DNA of 64,000 nt from NCBI RefSeq assembly GCF_030124175.1, contig NZ_JASKMT010000001.1, positions 372,001-436,000 of the forward strand. Direction: 5' to 3'. Position 1 is the first letter of the stretch. Every line of letters begins with the position of its first letter. The notes beneath the pieces were generated by a model. That model was not told the DNA's origin and ran no database searches. It saw only the letters and a program-made list of their open reading frames with translations. Position numbers and translations under genes: made by a program. Shown here piece by piece: positions 1-8,401 of the stretch. Origin of the DNA: Streptomyces sp. 549. Its GTDB lineage: Bacteria; Actinomycetota; Actinomycetes; Streptomycetales; Streptomycetaceae.

Positions 1-263
1 TGGTGGGCGCCGCCCGCAAGAAGGACGCCGGGCAGCGCAACGACCTGGAAGCCGGCATGGCGAAGTACCTGGCCTCGGAGTACTGCAAGGAGGTCGTCGA
101 GGACGCCTTCCGCATCCATGGCGGCTACGGCTTCTCCAAGGAGTACGAGATCGAGCGCCTGTACCGGGAGGCACCGATGCTCCTGATCGGTGAAGGTACT
201 GCCGAGATCCAGAAAATGATCATCGGACGGCGACTGCTCGAGGAGTACCGCCTCCAGGGCTGA
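1..263 (+). CDS. Acyl-CoA dehydrogenase, C-terminal part (5' end outside window)
   Basis: About 86 codons of an open frame that runs in from the left edge. The residues carry the C-terminal acyl-CoA dehydrogenase signature: FRIHGGYGFSKEYEIERLYR, then LLIGEGTAEIQKMIIGRRLL. The glutamate of the GEGT motif aligns with the catalytic base position in short-chain, isovaleryl and glutaryl family members. Such enzymes oxidise acyl-CoA thioesters with FAD and pass electrons to ETF. The GTG at 3 is internal to the frame and should not be taken as the start. The substrate cannot be told from this fragment. The psd gene follows on the same strand after 171 bases, so co-transcription is possible but not shown. 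Confidence 0.9.
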   Translation, partial: VGAARKKDAGQRNDLEAGMAKYLASEYCKEVVEDAFRIHGGYGFSKEYEIERLYREAPMLLIGEGTAEIQKMIIGRRLLEEYRLQG

Positions 264-434
264 ATGTCCCGGTATGCACCCCGGTTCCACGGGGTCCCGG
301 CACGCCGTGAGCCGGGGTCGGCAACGCCGATCCCGGCTCTGGCTTTCCCAGTTGCCCCTTGGAGCCGATACCATTCAGTCAAAGCCGTGGTCCACCCTTA
401 CTCTGCGCGGCACCCTCCGCTACGAAGGTCTTCC

Positions 435-1082
435 ATGTCCCACAGCCCCTCTTCTGCCCCCAGCGGGCGAGTCCGCCTCGCGCGCGGAGCGTCGCCGTGG
501 CTCCTGCCGACGGTGGCCACCGCCGCTCTCAGCCTCGCCCGCGCGCGGCACTCGCGCCGGGCGGCGGCCCTGGCCGTACCCGCCACCGCGCTCGCCGCCG
601 GCATGCTGTGGTTCTTCCGGGACCCGGAGCGGGAGATCACCTCCGGACGGGTGATCTCCCCTGCCGACGGCGTCGTCCAGTCCATCATGAACTGGAAGGA
701 CGGCCGCACCCGGGTCGCGATCTTCATGAGCCCGCTCAACGTGCACGTCAACCGCGCCCCGCTGGCCGGCACCGTGACGTCGGTCGAGCACGTGCCCGGT
801 GGCTTCGTGCCCGCCTTCAACAAGGAGAGCGAGCACAACGAGCGGGTGGTGTGGCACTTCGACACCGAGCTCGGCGACATCGAGATGGTGCAGATCGCGG
901 GCGCCGTGGCGCGCCGCATCGTGCCGTACGTGCCGCAGGGCAGCAAGGTCGAGCAGGGCGAGCGGATCGGACTCATCCGGTTCGGCTCTCGAGTCGACAT
1001 CTACCTCCCGGAGGGTGTCGAGGTCGACGTCGAGGTCGGCCAGACCACCACCGCGGGGGTGACCCGACTTGACCGTGATTGA
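435..1082 (+). CDS. psd: Phosphatidylserine decarboxylase
   Basis: 215 aa. Decarboxylates phosphatidylserine to phosphatidylethanolamine at the membrane. The short (archaeal/actinobacterial type) length, an N-terminal hydrophobic stretch ending in LWFFRDPER, the IFMSPLNVHVNR block and the C-terminal RFGSRVD segment are all diagnostic. The Gly-Ser of FGSR is where the proenzyme would self-cleave to make the pyruvoyl cofactor. The ATG at 435 was chosen over the in-frame ATG at 264 because it has GAAGG about 6 bases upstream and gives the usual family length. It overlaps the next gene, pssA, by 14 bases, which makes and consumes phosphatidylserine as one translationally coupled unit. Confidence 0.93.
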   Translation: MSHSPSSAPSGRVRLARGASPWLLPTVATAALSLARARHSRRAAALAVPATALAAGMLWFFRDPEREITSGRVISPADGVVQSIMNWKDGRTRVAIFMSPLNVHVNRAPLAGTVTSVEHVPGGFVPAFNKESEHNERVVWHFDTELGDIEMVQIAGAVARRIVPYVPQGSKVEQGERIGLIRFGSRVDIYLPEGVEVDVEVGQTTTAGVTRLDRD

Positions 1083-1920
1083 TCCCGACGGTTCTCCGTC
1101 CTGGACTCTTGAGGACGAGGCGGACGACGAGGACGAGATGCCGCTGTCGACAAGACTGTCGATAGCGGACACGCTCACCCTGGGCAACGCGACGTGCGGC
1201 TTCATGGCCGTCTACTTCACGACCACGGGTGTGCTCATCCCGCACCTCACCGGCGCCGAGGACAGCGGCATGGCGCGGCACAGCGCCGCGACGGCCGTGA
1301 TGCTCATGCTGCTCGCCTCGATCTTCGACCTGTTCGACGGCATCGTGGCCCGCAAGCTGCGCAGCTCGGCGATGGGCGCGGAGCTGGACAACCTCTCCGA
1401 CCTGATCAGCTTCGGCCTGGCACCGGCCTACTTCGTGCTGGTCTGGGGCATGGTCGCCAGCGACGCCCACCAGCACGTCTCGGCGCTGGCCGCCATCGTG
1501 GTACTGCTGGCGGTGGTGCTGCGGCTTGCCAGATTCTCCTGCGTGACCCTGCGTGACGGGATCTTCCAGGGCATGCCGAGCCCGTTCGGCGCACTGACCG
1601 TCGTCTCCATCGTGCTGCTGGAGCTGCCGTTCATCCCGACGCTGCTGGCCATCGTCGGCGTCGCGTGGCTGATGGTGAGCCGGGTCGAGTACCCCAAGCC
1701 GCGCGGGGTGCTCGCGGTGGGCATGCTGAGCTGGATCGTGCTGGCCATGGGCATGCTGGCCGCCTGGGCCTTCAACGCCCCCGGCGGCGAGCTGCTGCTC
1801 CAGACGGGCTGCGCACTCCAGCTGGTACTGGGCGCGGTGATCCCGCTGTTCGCCACCGCCCGCCGGGTCAACACCTTCCGCGACAACCGGCGCGAGGCCA
1901 GGGCCGCCGCCCAGGGCTGA
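1069..1920 (+). CDS. pssA: CDP-diacylglycerol--serine O-phosphatidyltransferase
   Basis: 283 aa integral membrane enzyme that joins serine to CDP-diacylglycerol, giving phosphatidylserine for the overlapping psd. The CDP-alcohol phosphotransferase motif is complete near residue 90: FDLFDGIVARKLRSSAMGAE followed by LDNLSD, i.e. DGx2AR...Gx3Dx3D. Several membrane helices follow. An acidic N-terminal extension (EDEADDEDEM) precedes the first helix. The TTG at 1069 is the earliest start; the GTG at 1075 is an equally possible start, both inside the end of psd. It ends just before a strong terminator and converges on the liv substrate-binding protein. Confidence 0.93.
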   Translation: MTVIDPDGSPSWTLEDEADDEDEMPLSTRLSIADTLTLGNATCGFMAVYFTTTGVLIPHLTGAEDSGMARHSAATAVMLMLLASIFDLFDGIVARKLRSSAMGAELDNLSDLISFGLAPAYFVLVWGMVASDAHQHVSALAAIVVLLAVVLRLARFSCVTLRDGIFQGMPSPFGALTVVSIVLLELPFIPTLLAIVGVAWLMVSRVEYPKPRGVLAVGMLSWIVLAMGMLAAWAFNAPGGELLLQTGCALQLVLGAVIPLFATARRVNTFRDNRREARAAAQG

Positions 1921-2010
1921 CCGCACGGTACGCCACGCACCACACGCCGCGGCCCCGGGAGACTGCTCGTCTCCCGGGGCCGCGGCGTCCTTGCGGTGTG
2001 TACCGTGCGG
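1921..2010. terminator. Long bidirectional terminator between pssA and the liv operon
   Basis: A perfect 19-base inverted repeat (1944-1962 with 1970-1988, 7-base loop) is nested inside an 11-base outer repeat (1921-1931 with 2000-2010), so nearly the whole gap can fold as one hairpin. It begins right after the pssA stop and ends one base before the stop of the opposing gene, so it can serve both strands. Confidence 0.85.
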
Positions 2011-3276
2011 TCAGCCGCCCGGGGTGAAGTCGGCGGCGGCGGGCGCCGCGGCGCCCTCCTTCTCCACCTTCAGGCCGCCGGGGACCGAGTCGTCCGGCTT
2101 CAGGATGTAGCTCTCCCGGGTCGACGGCGCGGCCGGGTCGGAGAAGTCGTGCTTGATGCCGAACCCGTTGTCGTAGGACTCCATCGTGGCGAGCGCCTTG
2201 GCGACACCGTCACGGGTGAGGTCCTTGTCCTCGCAGGCCTTCTTCAGCGCCTCGGCGAACACCGACGCGGCGCTCCAGCCGGCCACCACGCCGTTGTCGA
2301 GCACGTCCTTGGGGTACTCGTCCTTGTACGCCTTGGCGAGCCGGCTGGGCGCGGGCTCCTCGGAGCCGATCGGCAGCGTCGAGGTGGCGACGTAGAAGTC
2401 CTTCATCAGGGCCGGTCCGGCCTGCGTCTGGAGCAGCTGCGGCGCGAACGCGGAGTTGTTGCCCACCACGGGCACGTTCAGCCCGCCGGCCGCCGCGACA
2501 CCCACCAGGGAGGCCGCCTGCCGCGGGCCCGCGCTGATCAGCATCGCCTTCACCCCCGCCCGCTTCAGCGCGGCCACCTGAGCGGACATGTCCTCGTCCG
2601 TCGGCTTGATCTTCTGCTCGACGATCTCCAGCCCCGCGCCCTCGGCGGCGTGCTTGGCACCCTGCAGCGCGTTCTCGCCGTAGTCGCCCTCGAAGTAGAC
2701 GTGGCCGACCTTGTCGCCCTTCTTCAGGCCCTTGTCCTCCACCAGGAAGTCGACGGCGTTGATCGTCTCCACGTCGTAGCTGGCGCCGATCACCCGGATG
2801 TACTCGCTGCCCAGCAGCGAGGCGGCCCACGCCTGCGGCAGCACCAGCGCCTTGTCCTTGGCGATGCGGCCCTTGGTGGCGCCCACGAACGGCGAGCCGA
2901 TGAACTGCACGAAGCCGAGCACGTCCGGCTCCAGCTCGGTGTAGGCGGGAATGGCCTTGCCCGCGTCGTAGCCGTGGTCGCGCACCGTCAGCTTCAGCTG
3001 CCGGTCGCAGATGCCGCCGTCCTCGTTGATGCGCTTGACGTACAGCTGCTGGGCCTGGGTGACGCTCTTGCCCAGCGACGCGTAGACACCGGTCATGTCG
3101 GTGAGCGCGCCCAGCGGGATGGTCTTGTCCGTGACACCGTTGCCGGTCTTCACGCCGCCGGTGCCGGCGGTGGGCTCGTCGCTGCCCGCGGACTTGCTGC
3201 TGCACGCGGCGGTGGCGAGCAGCGCCACGGCCAGGGCCGCTGCGGCGGCCGTGCGGGGCACGCTGGTTCTTGTCAT
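2011..3276 (-). CDS. Branched-chain amino acid type ABC transporter, substrate-binding lipoprotein
   Basis: 421 aa. Signal peptide with lipobox (ALLATAACSS), so a membrane-anchored lipoprotein, followed by a Leu/Ile/Val-binding fold (Peripla_BP_6): GALTDMTGVYASLGKSVTQA near the N-terminus and VYFEGDYGENALQGAKHAA mid-protein. It would capture the ligand and deliver it to LivH/LivM. The ATG at 3276 was chosen because it starts directly at the signal peptide and overlaps the livM stop in an ATGA. The open frame continues upstream to 3810 but that part is the shadow of livM. Being the last gene of the operon is unusual, since binding proteins are often first. The actual ligand is unknown; amides, urea or short peptides are alternatives to amino acids. 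Confidence 0.9.
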   Translation of the reverse strand: MTRTSVPRTAAAAALAVALLATAACSSKSAGSDEPTAGTGGVKTGNGVTDKTIPLGALTDMTGVYASLGKSVTQAQQLYVKRINEDGGICDRQLKLTVRDHGYDAGKAIPAYTELEPDVLGFVQFIGSPFVGATKGRIAKDKALVLPQAWAASLLGSEYIRVIGASYDVETINAVDFLVEDKGLKKGDKVGHVYFEGDYGENALQGAKHAAEGAGLEIVEQKIKPTDEDMSAQVAALKRAGVKAMLISAGPRQAASLVGVAAAGGLNVPVVGNNSAFAPQLLQTQAGPALMKDFYVATSTLPIGSEEPAPSRLAKAYKDEYPKDVLDNGVVAGWSAASVFAEALKKACEDKDLTRDGVAKALATMESYDNGFGIKHDFSDPAAPSTRESYILKPDDSVPGGLKVEKEGAAAPAAADFTPGG

Positions 3277-4367
3277 ACCTGTACCTCGTCCTTCTTGAGG
3301 GTCTTCCGGTTCGTCTTCTTGAGGAACCGGGCGAGCGGCCCGCCGGTCGTGGCGAGACGCACCAGCCCGCCGGGCAGGAAGAGCACGATGACGACGACGG
3401 CCGCGCCGTAGAGGTAGCGGGCCATCTCGCCCGGGGCGACGCCGCCGGTGCCGGGCGCCGACACCAGTGGCAGTGCGTCGCTGTAGCGGTTGAGGATCTG
3501 CGGCAGCAGCGACACGAAGGCGGCGCCGACCACCGCTCCCGCCACCGACCCCAGGCCGCCGATGACGATCATCGCCAGGTACTCCAGGGACAGGATGAAG
3601 CCGAAGTACTCCGGCACCGTGCGCTGGAAGACCAGCGCCAGCATCACCCCGGCCAGCCCCGCGTACATCGACGACAGCACGAACACCGCGCCGCGGTAGC
3701 GGGCCACCGGCACGCCCATCACCCCGGCCGCCACGCGGTGGTCGCGGATGGCGTTCATCGCCCGCCCGGGACGCCCACGCAGCACCCCGCGGGCGAACAG
3801 CGCACAGCACGCGACCAGCAGCAGGCCGACGTACCAGAGCTTCTCCGCCGCCTGGAACGGCACGGACGCCACCATCACCCGGGTGTCGTCGAAGGCGAAG
3901 CCGAACAGCGACAGCGCCGGCACGTCCCGGCCGTTGTAACCACCGGTCAGGTCATGGGCGTTGAACAGCACGTGCTGGCCGATGAAGATCAGCGCCAGGG
4001 TGGCGATGCCCAGGTAGGCGCCGCGCAGCCGGCCCGCGATGGGGCTGAAGATGCCGCCCGCGGCGCCTGCGATGAGCACCGCCAGCACCGCCGCCAGCCA
4101 CGGCGGCAGGCCCAGACCCGTCAGTTCGCCCTCCTGCCCGTCACCGGCGAGCGCGCAGTAGCCGTAGGCGCCGACGGCGAGGAAGAAGGCGTGCCCCAGG
4201 GAGAGTTGACCGGTGGCGCCGGTGAGCATGGTGAGCCCGATGGCGCCGATGGCCGCGGCCATGGCGAACAGTCCGGCCTGGAGCCAGAACCGGTCCAGGT
4301 AGAAGGGCAGGGCGAGCAGCACCACACCGCAGGCCGCCCACAGGTATCCCGCACGGCGCTCAGACAC
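3273..4367 (-). CDS. livM: Branched-chain amino acid type ABC transporter permease LivM
   Basis: 364 aa membrane protein with about ten hydrophobic segments and the LivM/BPD_transp_2 features: TGQLSLGHAFFLAVGAYGYC, GRLRGAYLGIATLALIFI and MIVIGGLGSVAGAVVGAAFV. One of the two permease subunits of a high-affinity uptake system. It starts at a GTG (4367) overlapping livH by 8 bases and ends overlapping the start of the binding-protein gene, so it is translationally coupled on both sides. The C-terminus is basic (KKTNRKTLKKDE), as expected for a cytoplasmic tail. Confidence 0.93.
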   Translation of the reverse strand: MSERRAGYLWAACGVVLLALPFYLDRFWLQAGLFAMAAAIGAIGLTMLTGATGQLSLGHAFFLAVGAYGYCALAGDGQEGELTGLGLPPWLAAVLAVLIAGAAGGIFSPIAGRLRGAYLGIATLALIFIGQHVLFNAHDLTGGYNGRDVPALSLFGFAFDDTRVMVASVPFQAAEKLWYVGLLLVACCALFARGVLRGRPGRAMNAIRDHRVAAGVMGVPVARYRGAVFVLSSMYAGLAGVMLALVFQRTVPEYFGFILSLEYLAMIVIGGLGSVAGAVVGAAFVSLLPQILNRYSDALPLVSAPGTGGVAPGEMARYLYGAAVVVIVLFLPGGLVRLATTGGPLARFLKKTNRKTLKKDEVQV

Positions 4368-5250
4368 GGCTCAGCTCCTTCGTTCCGAACAGCCCGGCCG
4401 GGCGCACCAGCAGGACGAGGATCATCACCACGTAGGGCGCCATCTCGCCGATGCCGCGGCCCAGGAAGATCAGGTCGCCCTGGTACCCGGTGGCCAGTGC
4501 CTCGGTGACGCCCACGATCAGGCCGCCGACCAGGGCGCCCGTCGTGGAGTCGAGCCCACCGAGGATCGCCGCGGGGAACGCCTTGAACGCCGCGAGTGCG
4601 GTTCCGCGTTCGAGCCCCGGGGTCGGGAAGACCGACAGGAACAGCGCGGCGACCGCGGCGAGTCCGCCCGCCACCGCCCAGGCCGACATCGACACCCGGC
4701 CCAGCCGGACGCCCATCAGCGCGGCCGTCTCGGGGTGTTCGGCGGCGGCCCGCATCGACACGCCCCACGAGGTGTAGCGGAACGCCAGCAGGAACGCGGT
4801 GATGAGGACGGCGGCGACCACGAACGCGGCCAGCCGGCTCTGCGGCACGGTCATCGCGCCCATCGTCAGCACCCGGTCGCCCCACGGGTCGTTGAGCCCG
4901 TACACGTCGGAGCCGATCCGGCGGGTGAGTTCGGTGATGAGGATGATGTCCACGCCGATGGTCACGATGGCGAGCACGCTGTGGTCCTTGCCGCGGTAGC
5001 GGCGGATCACCAGGAACTCCACCAGCGCGCCGACCGTCGCAGCGCCCAGCACACCCGCCAGCAGCGCCATCAGGAAGCCGATGTCGTCCTGGAGCACGGC
5101 GGTCAGGTAGCCACCGACGAGCAGCAGCGAGGCGTGCGCGAAGTTCACCACCTCGGTCGCCTTGAAGATGATCACGAAGCCGAGCGCGATCAGTGCGTAG
5201 ACCGATCCGAGGGAGATCCCGTTGAGCAGCAGCTCGGTGAAGGTCGTCAC
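4360..5250 (-). CDS. livH: Branched-chain amino acid type ABC transporter permease LivH
   Basis: 296 aa permease, partner of LivM. Typical start MTTFTELLLNGISLGSVYAL, then IIFKATEVVNFAHASLLLVG and the cytoplasmic-loop region GLERGTALAAFKAFPAAILG with GGLDSTTGALVGGLIVG, which contacts the ATPases. It starts at GTG 5250, overlapping livG by 4 bases, and overlaps livM by 8 bases. Length and order (F-G-H-M-binding protein along the minus strand) are those of a complete liv system. Confidence 0.93.
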   Translation of the reverse strand: MTTFTELLLNGISLGSVYALIALGFVIIFKATEVVNFAHASLLLVGGYLTAVLQDDIGFLMALLAGVLGAATVGALVEFLVIRRYRGKDHSVLAIVTIGVDIILITELTRRIGSDVYGLNDPWGDRVLTMGAMTVPQSRLAAFVVAAVLITAFLLAFRYTSWGVSMRAAAEHPETAALMGVRLGRVSMSAWAVAGGLAAVAALFLSVFPTPGLERGTALAAFKAFPAAILGGLDSTTGALVGGLIVGVTEALATGYQGDLIFLGRGIGEMAPYVVMILVLLVRPAGLFGTKELSRV

Positions 5251-6065
5251 GACGCGTCCTCCTCACCGAGGTAGGCCCGGACGACCGCCGGGTCGTTCTG
5301 CACCTGGGCGGGAGCGCCGTCCGCGATCCGCCGTCCGAAGTCGAGTACGGTCACCGCGTCCGCGAGCCGCATCACCACCCCCATGTCGTGCTCCACCAGG
5401 ACGATCGAGATGCCGAGGCTCTCGCGGACCCCGGCGATGACGGCGGCCGTGCGCCGCCGGTCGTCGCCGCTCATGCCGGCGACGGGTTCGTCGAGCAGCA
5501 GCACCTGCGGCTCCATGGCCAGGGCGCGGCCCAGCTCGACGAGTTTCTGCAGCCCGTAGGGCAGTGCGCCGGCCGGCTGGTCGAGCGTGCCCTCCAGGCC
5601 GACGAACGCGGCGATCTCCTCGATCCGCTCGCGGTGCCGTGCCGCCTCGCGCACGGCCGACGGCAGCCGCAGCCCGGACGCGAGGAAGCCTGCCCTCGTC
5701 AGCCGGTGCCGCCCCAGCATCAGGGCGTCGGCGACGGTCAGGTGCGGCGAGAGCACGATGTTCTGGAAGGTGCGCGCGACGCCGAGCGAGGCGATGCGGT
5801 GCGGCGGCAGCGCGGTGAGTTCCGCGTCGCCGAACCGCACGCTGCCCGACGCGGCCCGGTACACCCCGGACAGCACGTTGAAGCAGGTGGACTTGCCGGC
5901 GCCGTTGGGGCCGATGACGGCGTGCACGCTGCCCGGCTCCACGGTGAACGAGACGGCGTCCAGGGCGGTGAGTCCGGCGAAGCGCACCGTCACGTCCCGC
6001 ACCTGGAGCGGAGGGATGTCCGGGCCGGGCGCGGCCGAGGGGGCCGACAGGGTCGTCTCCGTCAC
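5247..6065 (-). CDS. livG: Branched-chain amino acid type ABC transporter ATPase LivG
   Basis: 272 aa. Walker A GPNGAGKST, Q-loop region VARTFQNIVL, signature-equivalent ALPYGLQKLVELGRAL, Walker B VLLLDEP, and the H-loop in VLVEHDMGVVM. The degenerate signature YGLQK in place of LSGGQ is normal for LivG (usually YGQQR). It energises import through LivH/LivM with LivF. The GTG at 6065 is chosen because it forms a GTGA overlap with the livF stop; the frame stays open further upstream only as a shadow of livF. Confidence 0.92.
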   Translation of the reverse strand: MTETTLSAPSAAPGPDIPPLQVRDVTVRFAGLTALDAVSFTVEPGSVHAVIGPNGAGKSTCFNVLSGVYRAASGSVRFGDAELTALPPHRIASLGVARTFQNIVLSPHLTVADALMLGRHRLTRAGFLASGLRLPSAVREAARHRERIEEIAAFVGLEGTLDQPAGALPYGLQKLVELGRALAMEPQVLLLDEPVAGMSGDDRRRTAAVIAGVRESLGISIVLVEHDMGVVMRLADAVTVLDFGRRIADGAPAQVQNDPAVVRAYLGEEDAS

Positions 6066-6868
6066 GGCACCCACCTGCTGAGCGTCATGGCGGGCCGCTG
6101 CTCGGGGGCCGCGTCCGCCGCGGCCTCCTCGTCGACCACACCCAGGTAGCGGCGCCGCACCTCGTCGGAGGCGGCGAGTTCCGCCGCCGGTCCCGACAGG
6201 GCCACCTCGCCCACCTCCAGCACGTACGCCGACGACGCCAGCCGCAGCGCCATGGCGGCGTTCTGCTCGACCAGCAGCACCGACGTGCCCTGCGCGTTGA
6301 TGTCCCGCACGGTGTCGGCGATGCGGGCCGCCATCATGGGGGCCAGCCCCAGCGACGGCTCGTCCAGCAGCAGCAGCTTCGGCCCGGCCATCAGCGCCCG
6401 GCCGATGGCGAGCATCTGCTGCTCGCCGCCGGAGAGCAGCCCGGCGCGCTGCCGCGCACGCTCCTTGAGCACCGGGAACAGCTCGTGGACCCGGTCCAGG
6501 GCCGCGGCGGCCGTACGGCGCCCGCCGCTCGCACCGAGGTGCCCGGCCCGCAGGTTGTCGGCCACCGTCATCCGGGCGAACACCTGACGCCCCTCGGGGA
6601 CCTGCACCACCCCGGCCGCGACCACCTGGGCCGGTGACATGCCGTCCAGCCGCTGCCCGGCGAAGTGCACCGACCCCTCGCCGGTCACCCCGCCGTGGAA
6701 CCGCAGGGTGCGGGAGATCGCCCGCAGCAGTGTCGACTTTCCCGCCCCATTGCCGCCGAGCACGGTCACCACCGCGCCCTCGGGCACTTCCACGGAGACT
6801 GCGTTCAGCGCCCGCACCGGACCGTAGCCCACGGAGACCGCCCGCACCTCCAGTGCCGAAGCCGTCAT
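6062..6868 (-). CDS. livF: Branched-chain amino acid type ABC transporter ATPase LivF
   Basis: 268 aa, first gene of the liv operon. Walker [12 protein letters not shown], signature LSGGEQQMLAIGRAL, Walker B LLLLDEPSLGLAP and H-loop LLVEQNAAMAL mark the LivF subgroup. The C-terminus is extended by an Ala/Glu-rich tail beyond the common length of about 235 aa. Starts at ATG 6868 with a GGAGGAG ribosome site just upstream. It diverges from a PucR-type regulator that may control it. Confidence 0.92.
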   Translation of the reverse strand: MTASALEVRAVSVGYGPVRALNAVSVEVPEGAVVTVLGGNGAGKSTLLRAISRTLRFHGGVTGEGSVHFAGQRLDGMSPAQVVAAGVVQVPEGRQVFARMTVADNLRAGHLGASGGRRTAAAALDRVHELFPVLKERARQRAGLLSGGEQQMLAIGRALMAGPKLLLLDEPSLGLAPMMAARIADTVRDINAQGTSVLLVEQNAAMALRLASSAYVLEVGEVALSGPAAELAASDEVRRRYLGVVDEEAAADAAPEQRPAMTLSRWVP

Positions 6869-7065
6869 CGGCTCCTCCTTCCACCGGGATACCGCGCCAC
6901 CACAGCACCGGCCGGGCGGCCCCGTCCACGTGCGGCGGCCGAATCGCTACCCGTGACCAGCGGCGACGCCGACCCGTTGTGCACGGGCACAGACCCCCGG
7001 GAAGTCCTCAGGCACGGGCGGGAAAGGCTGGCATGCTGACGGCCCGCGTCAACGGGAGGTGGTTC
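6869..7065. promoter_or_regulatory. Divergent control region, liv operon / PucR-type regulator
   Basis: 197 bases separating two divergent starts, so both promoters must lie here. A GGGAGG ribosome site (7054-7059) sits 6 bases before the GTG at 7066 and decides that start over the ATG at 7033. I saw no clear -35/-10 pair or palindrome. Confidence 0.5.
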
Positions 7066-8271
7066 GTGAGCGTCCGCAAGCCCCGTACCCAGAAGGAGCG
7101 CCGGCTCGTGGCCCGGGCGGCCCGCACGCTGCTGGAGCAGGTGCCCAAGCTCACCGACCAGCTGGTGACCGACCTCAACGAGCACTCGTCGATGTACTGC
7201 CAGGTGATCGCGCCCGACGAGCAGTGGGAGTCGGTGAGCAACGCGATGCGGCTGGGCATCGCCGTGCTCGCCGACCCGGTCAACGCCCCGCGGCACGACC
7301 TGGAACTGGCCGAGCGCACCGGCCGCCGTCGGGCCGAGCAGGGCCTGCCGCTGGACCTACTGGTGCACGCCTACCGGCACGCCGGCTACGTGACCTGGGA
7401 CGCGCTGCTGGACACCGCGACGGGCCAGGGGCCGGAGTCACTGTCCGCGGTGACCCGGGCGGCGACCGCGATGTGGGCGACGGTCGACCGGCAGGCGGCC
7501 ACCGCGGCCGACGCCTACCGCGCCACCGAGCAGGAGATGCTGCGCCGCACCGACGAGCGGGTGCAGGCGCTGCTGGACGCGCTCCTGGCCGGGCAGACCG
7601 CGCCAGGCCTGGTCCAGCGGGCGTCGGCGGCCCTGGACCTACCGGAGCAGGGCCGGTACGCGGTGGTCGCGCTGCGCGCCGAACGGCACGTGGGCCAGGC
7701 ACCGTTCCACCGCATCCCTGCGGCGGACGGCATGGCGTTCACCTGGCGCATGCGCACCGACTACGAGGTCGCCGTGGTGGCGCTCGGCGAGTCCGCCGGG
7801 CTGGACGAACTGGCCGCCGTGCTGGCCGAACGCTGCCCCGGGCCCGGCGGCATCTCCCCCGTGGTGGGCGGCCTGGACGAGCTGGGCCGCGCCCGGCGCC
7901 TGGCGGAGGTCGCGCTGCGGACCTGCGGCCCCGACACCGAACGCAGCCTCCCTCTCGTCGAGCGGCTGCCTACCGCGCTGGTGGTGAGCCAGCCGGAACT
8001 GGCCGGGTTGCTGGTCGCCGACGTGTTCGGGCCGCTGCTCGAGCTGGAGGCGTCCGACCGCGCGCTGCTGCTGGAGACCCTGGACGCCTGGCTGGAGAGC
8101 CGCGCGTCCGCCGGGCGGGCCGCGACCCGGCTGTTCTGCCACCGCAACACCGTCTTCAACCGGCTGCGCCGCCTGGAGCAGCTGACCTCACGCTCGCTGT
8201 CCCACCCCCGCGACCTGACCGAGATGACCCTCGCCCTCGACGCCTTCCGCCTCGCGGAGGCGGGGATGTGA
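7066..8271 (+). CDS. PucR/CdaR-type helix-turn-helix regulator
   Basis: 401 aa. N-terminal all-helical region (RTLLEQVPKLTDQLVTDLNE), a central GGDEF-like/sugar-diacid-recognition type region, and a C-terminal PucR helix-turn-helix with the hallmark LFCHRNTVFNRLRRLEQLTS followed by LTEMTLALDAFRLAE. Members of this family often sense nitrogen or carbon metabolites and activate neighbouring catabolic or uptake genes. It is transcribed divergently from the liv operon, which makes that operon the likeliest target; this is inference. GTG 7066 is preferred (good ribosome site); ATG 7033 would add 11 residues. A terminator hairpin follows. Confidence 0.88.
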   Translation: MSVRKPRTQKERRLVARAARTLLEQVPKLTDQLVTDLNEHSSMYCQVIAPDEQWESVSNAMRLGIAVLADPVNAPRHDLELAERTGRRRAEQGLPLDLLVHAYRHAGYVTWDALLDTATGQGPESLSAVTRAATAMWATVDRQAATAADAYRATEQEMLRRTDERVQALLDALLAGQTAPGLVQRASAALDLPEQGRYAVVALRAERHVGQAPFHRIPAADGMAFTWRMRTDYEVAVVALGESAGLDELAAVLAERCPGPGGISPVVGGLDELGRARRLAEVALRTCGPDTERSLPLVERLPTALVVSQPELAGLLVADVFGPLLELEASDRALLLETLDAWLESRASAGRAATRLFCHRNTVFNRLRRLEQLTSRSLSHPRDLTEMTLALDAFRLAEAGM

Positions 8272-8324
8272 GAGGCGGCGGGAGCGAGGGAGGGCGGGAG
8301 CGGGCTGAGGGGCAGTGCGGTTCG

Positions 8325-8366
8325 GTGGCGGGCCACCGGCCACACGGGGGGTCGGTGGCCCGCCAC
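8325..8366. terminator. Bidirectional terminator
   Basis: A perfect 14-base inverted repeat (8325-8338 with 8353-8366, 14-base loop) lies between the convergent PucR-type and glycerate kinase genes. Confidence 0.75.
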
Positions 8367-8401
8367 GGGAAGCCGGGCGGGCGGGTCTGCGACGAGGCTG
8401 G

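Noticed and set aside
3277..3810. N-terminal extension of the liv binding protein
   Set aside because: It overlaps livM in another frame and would remove the signal peptide from the N-terminus.
6634..7065. Longer start for the PucR-type regulator
   Set aside because: The region is antisense to livF and the divergent promoter; a ribosome site supports GTG 7066.
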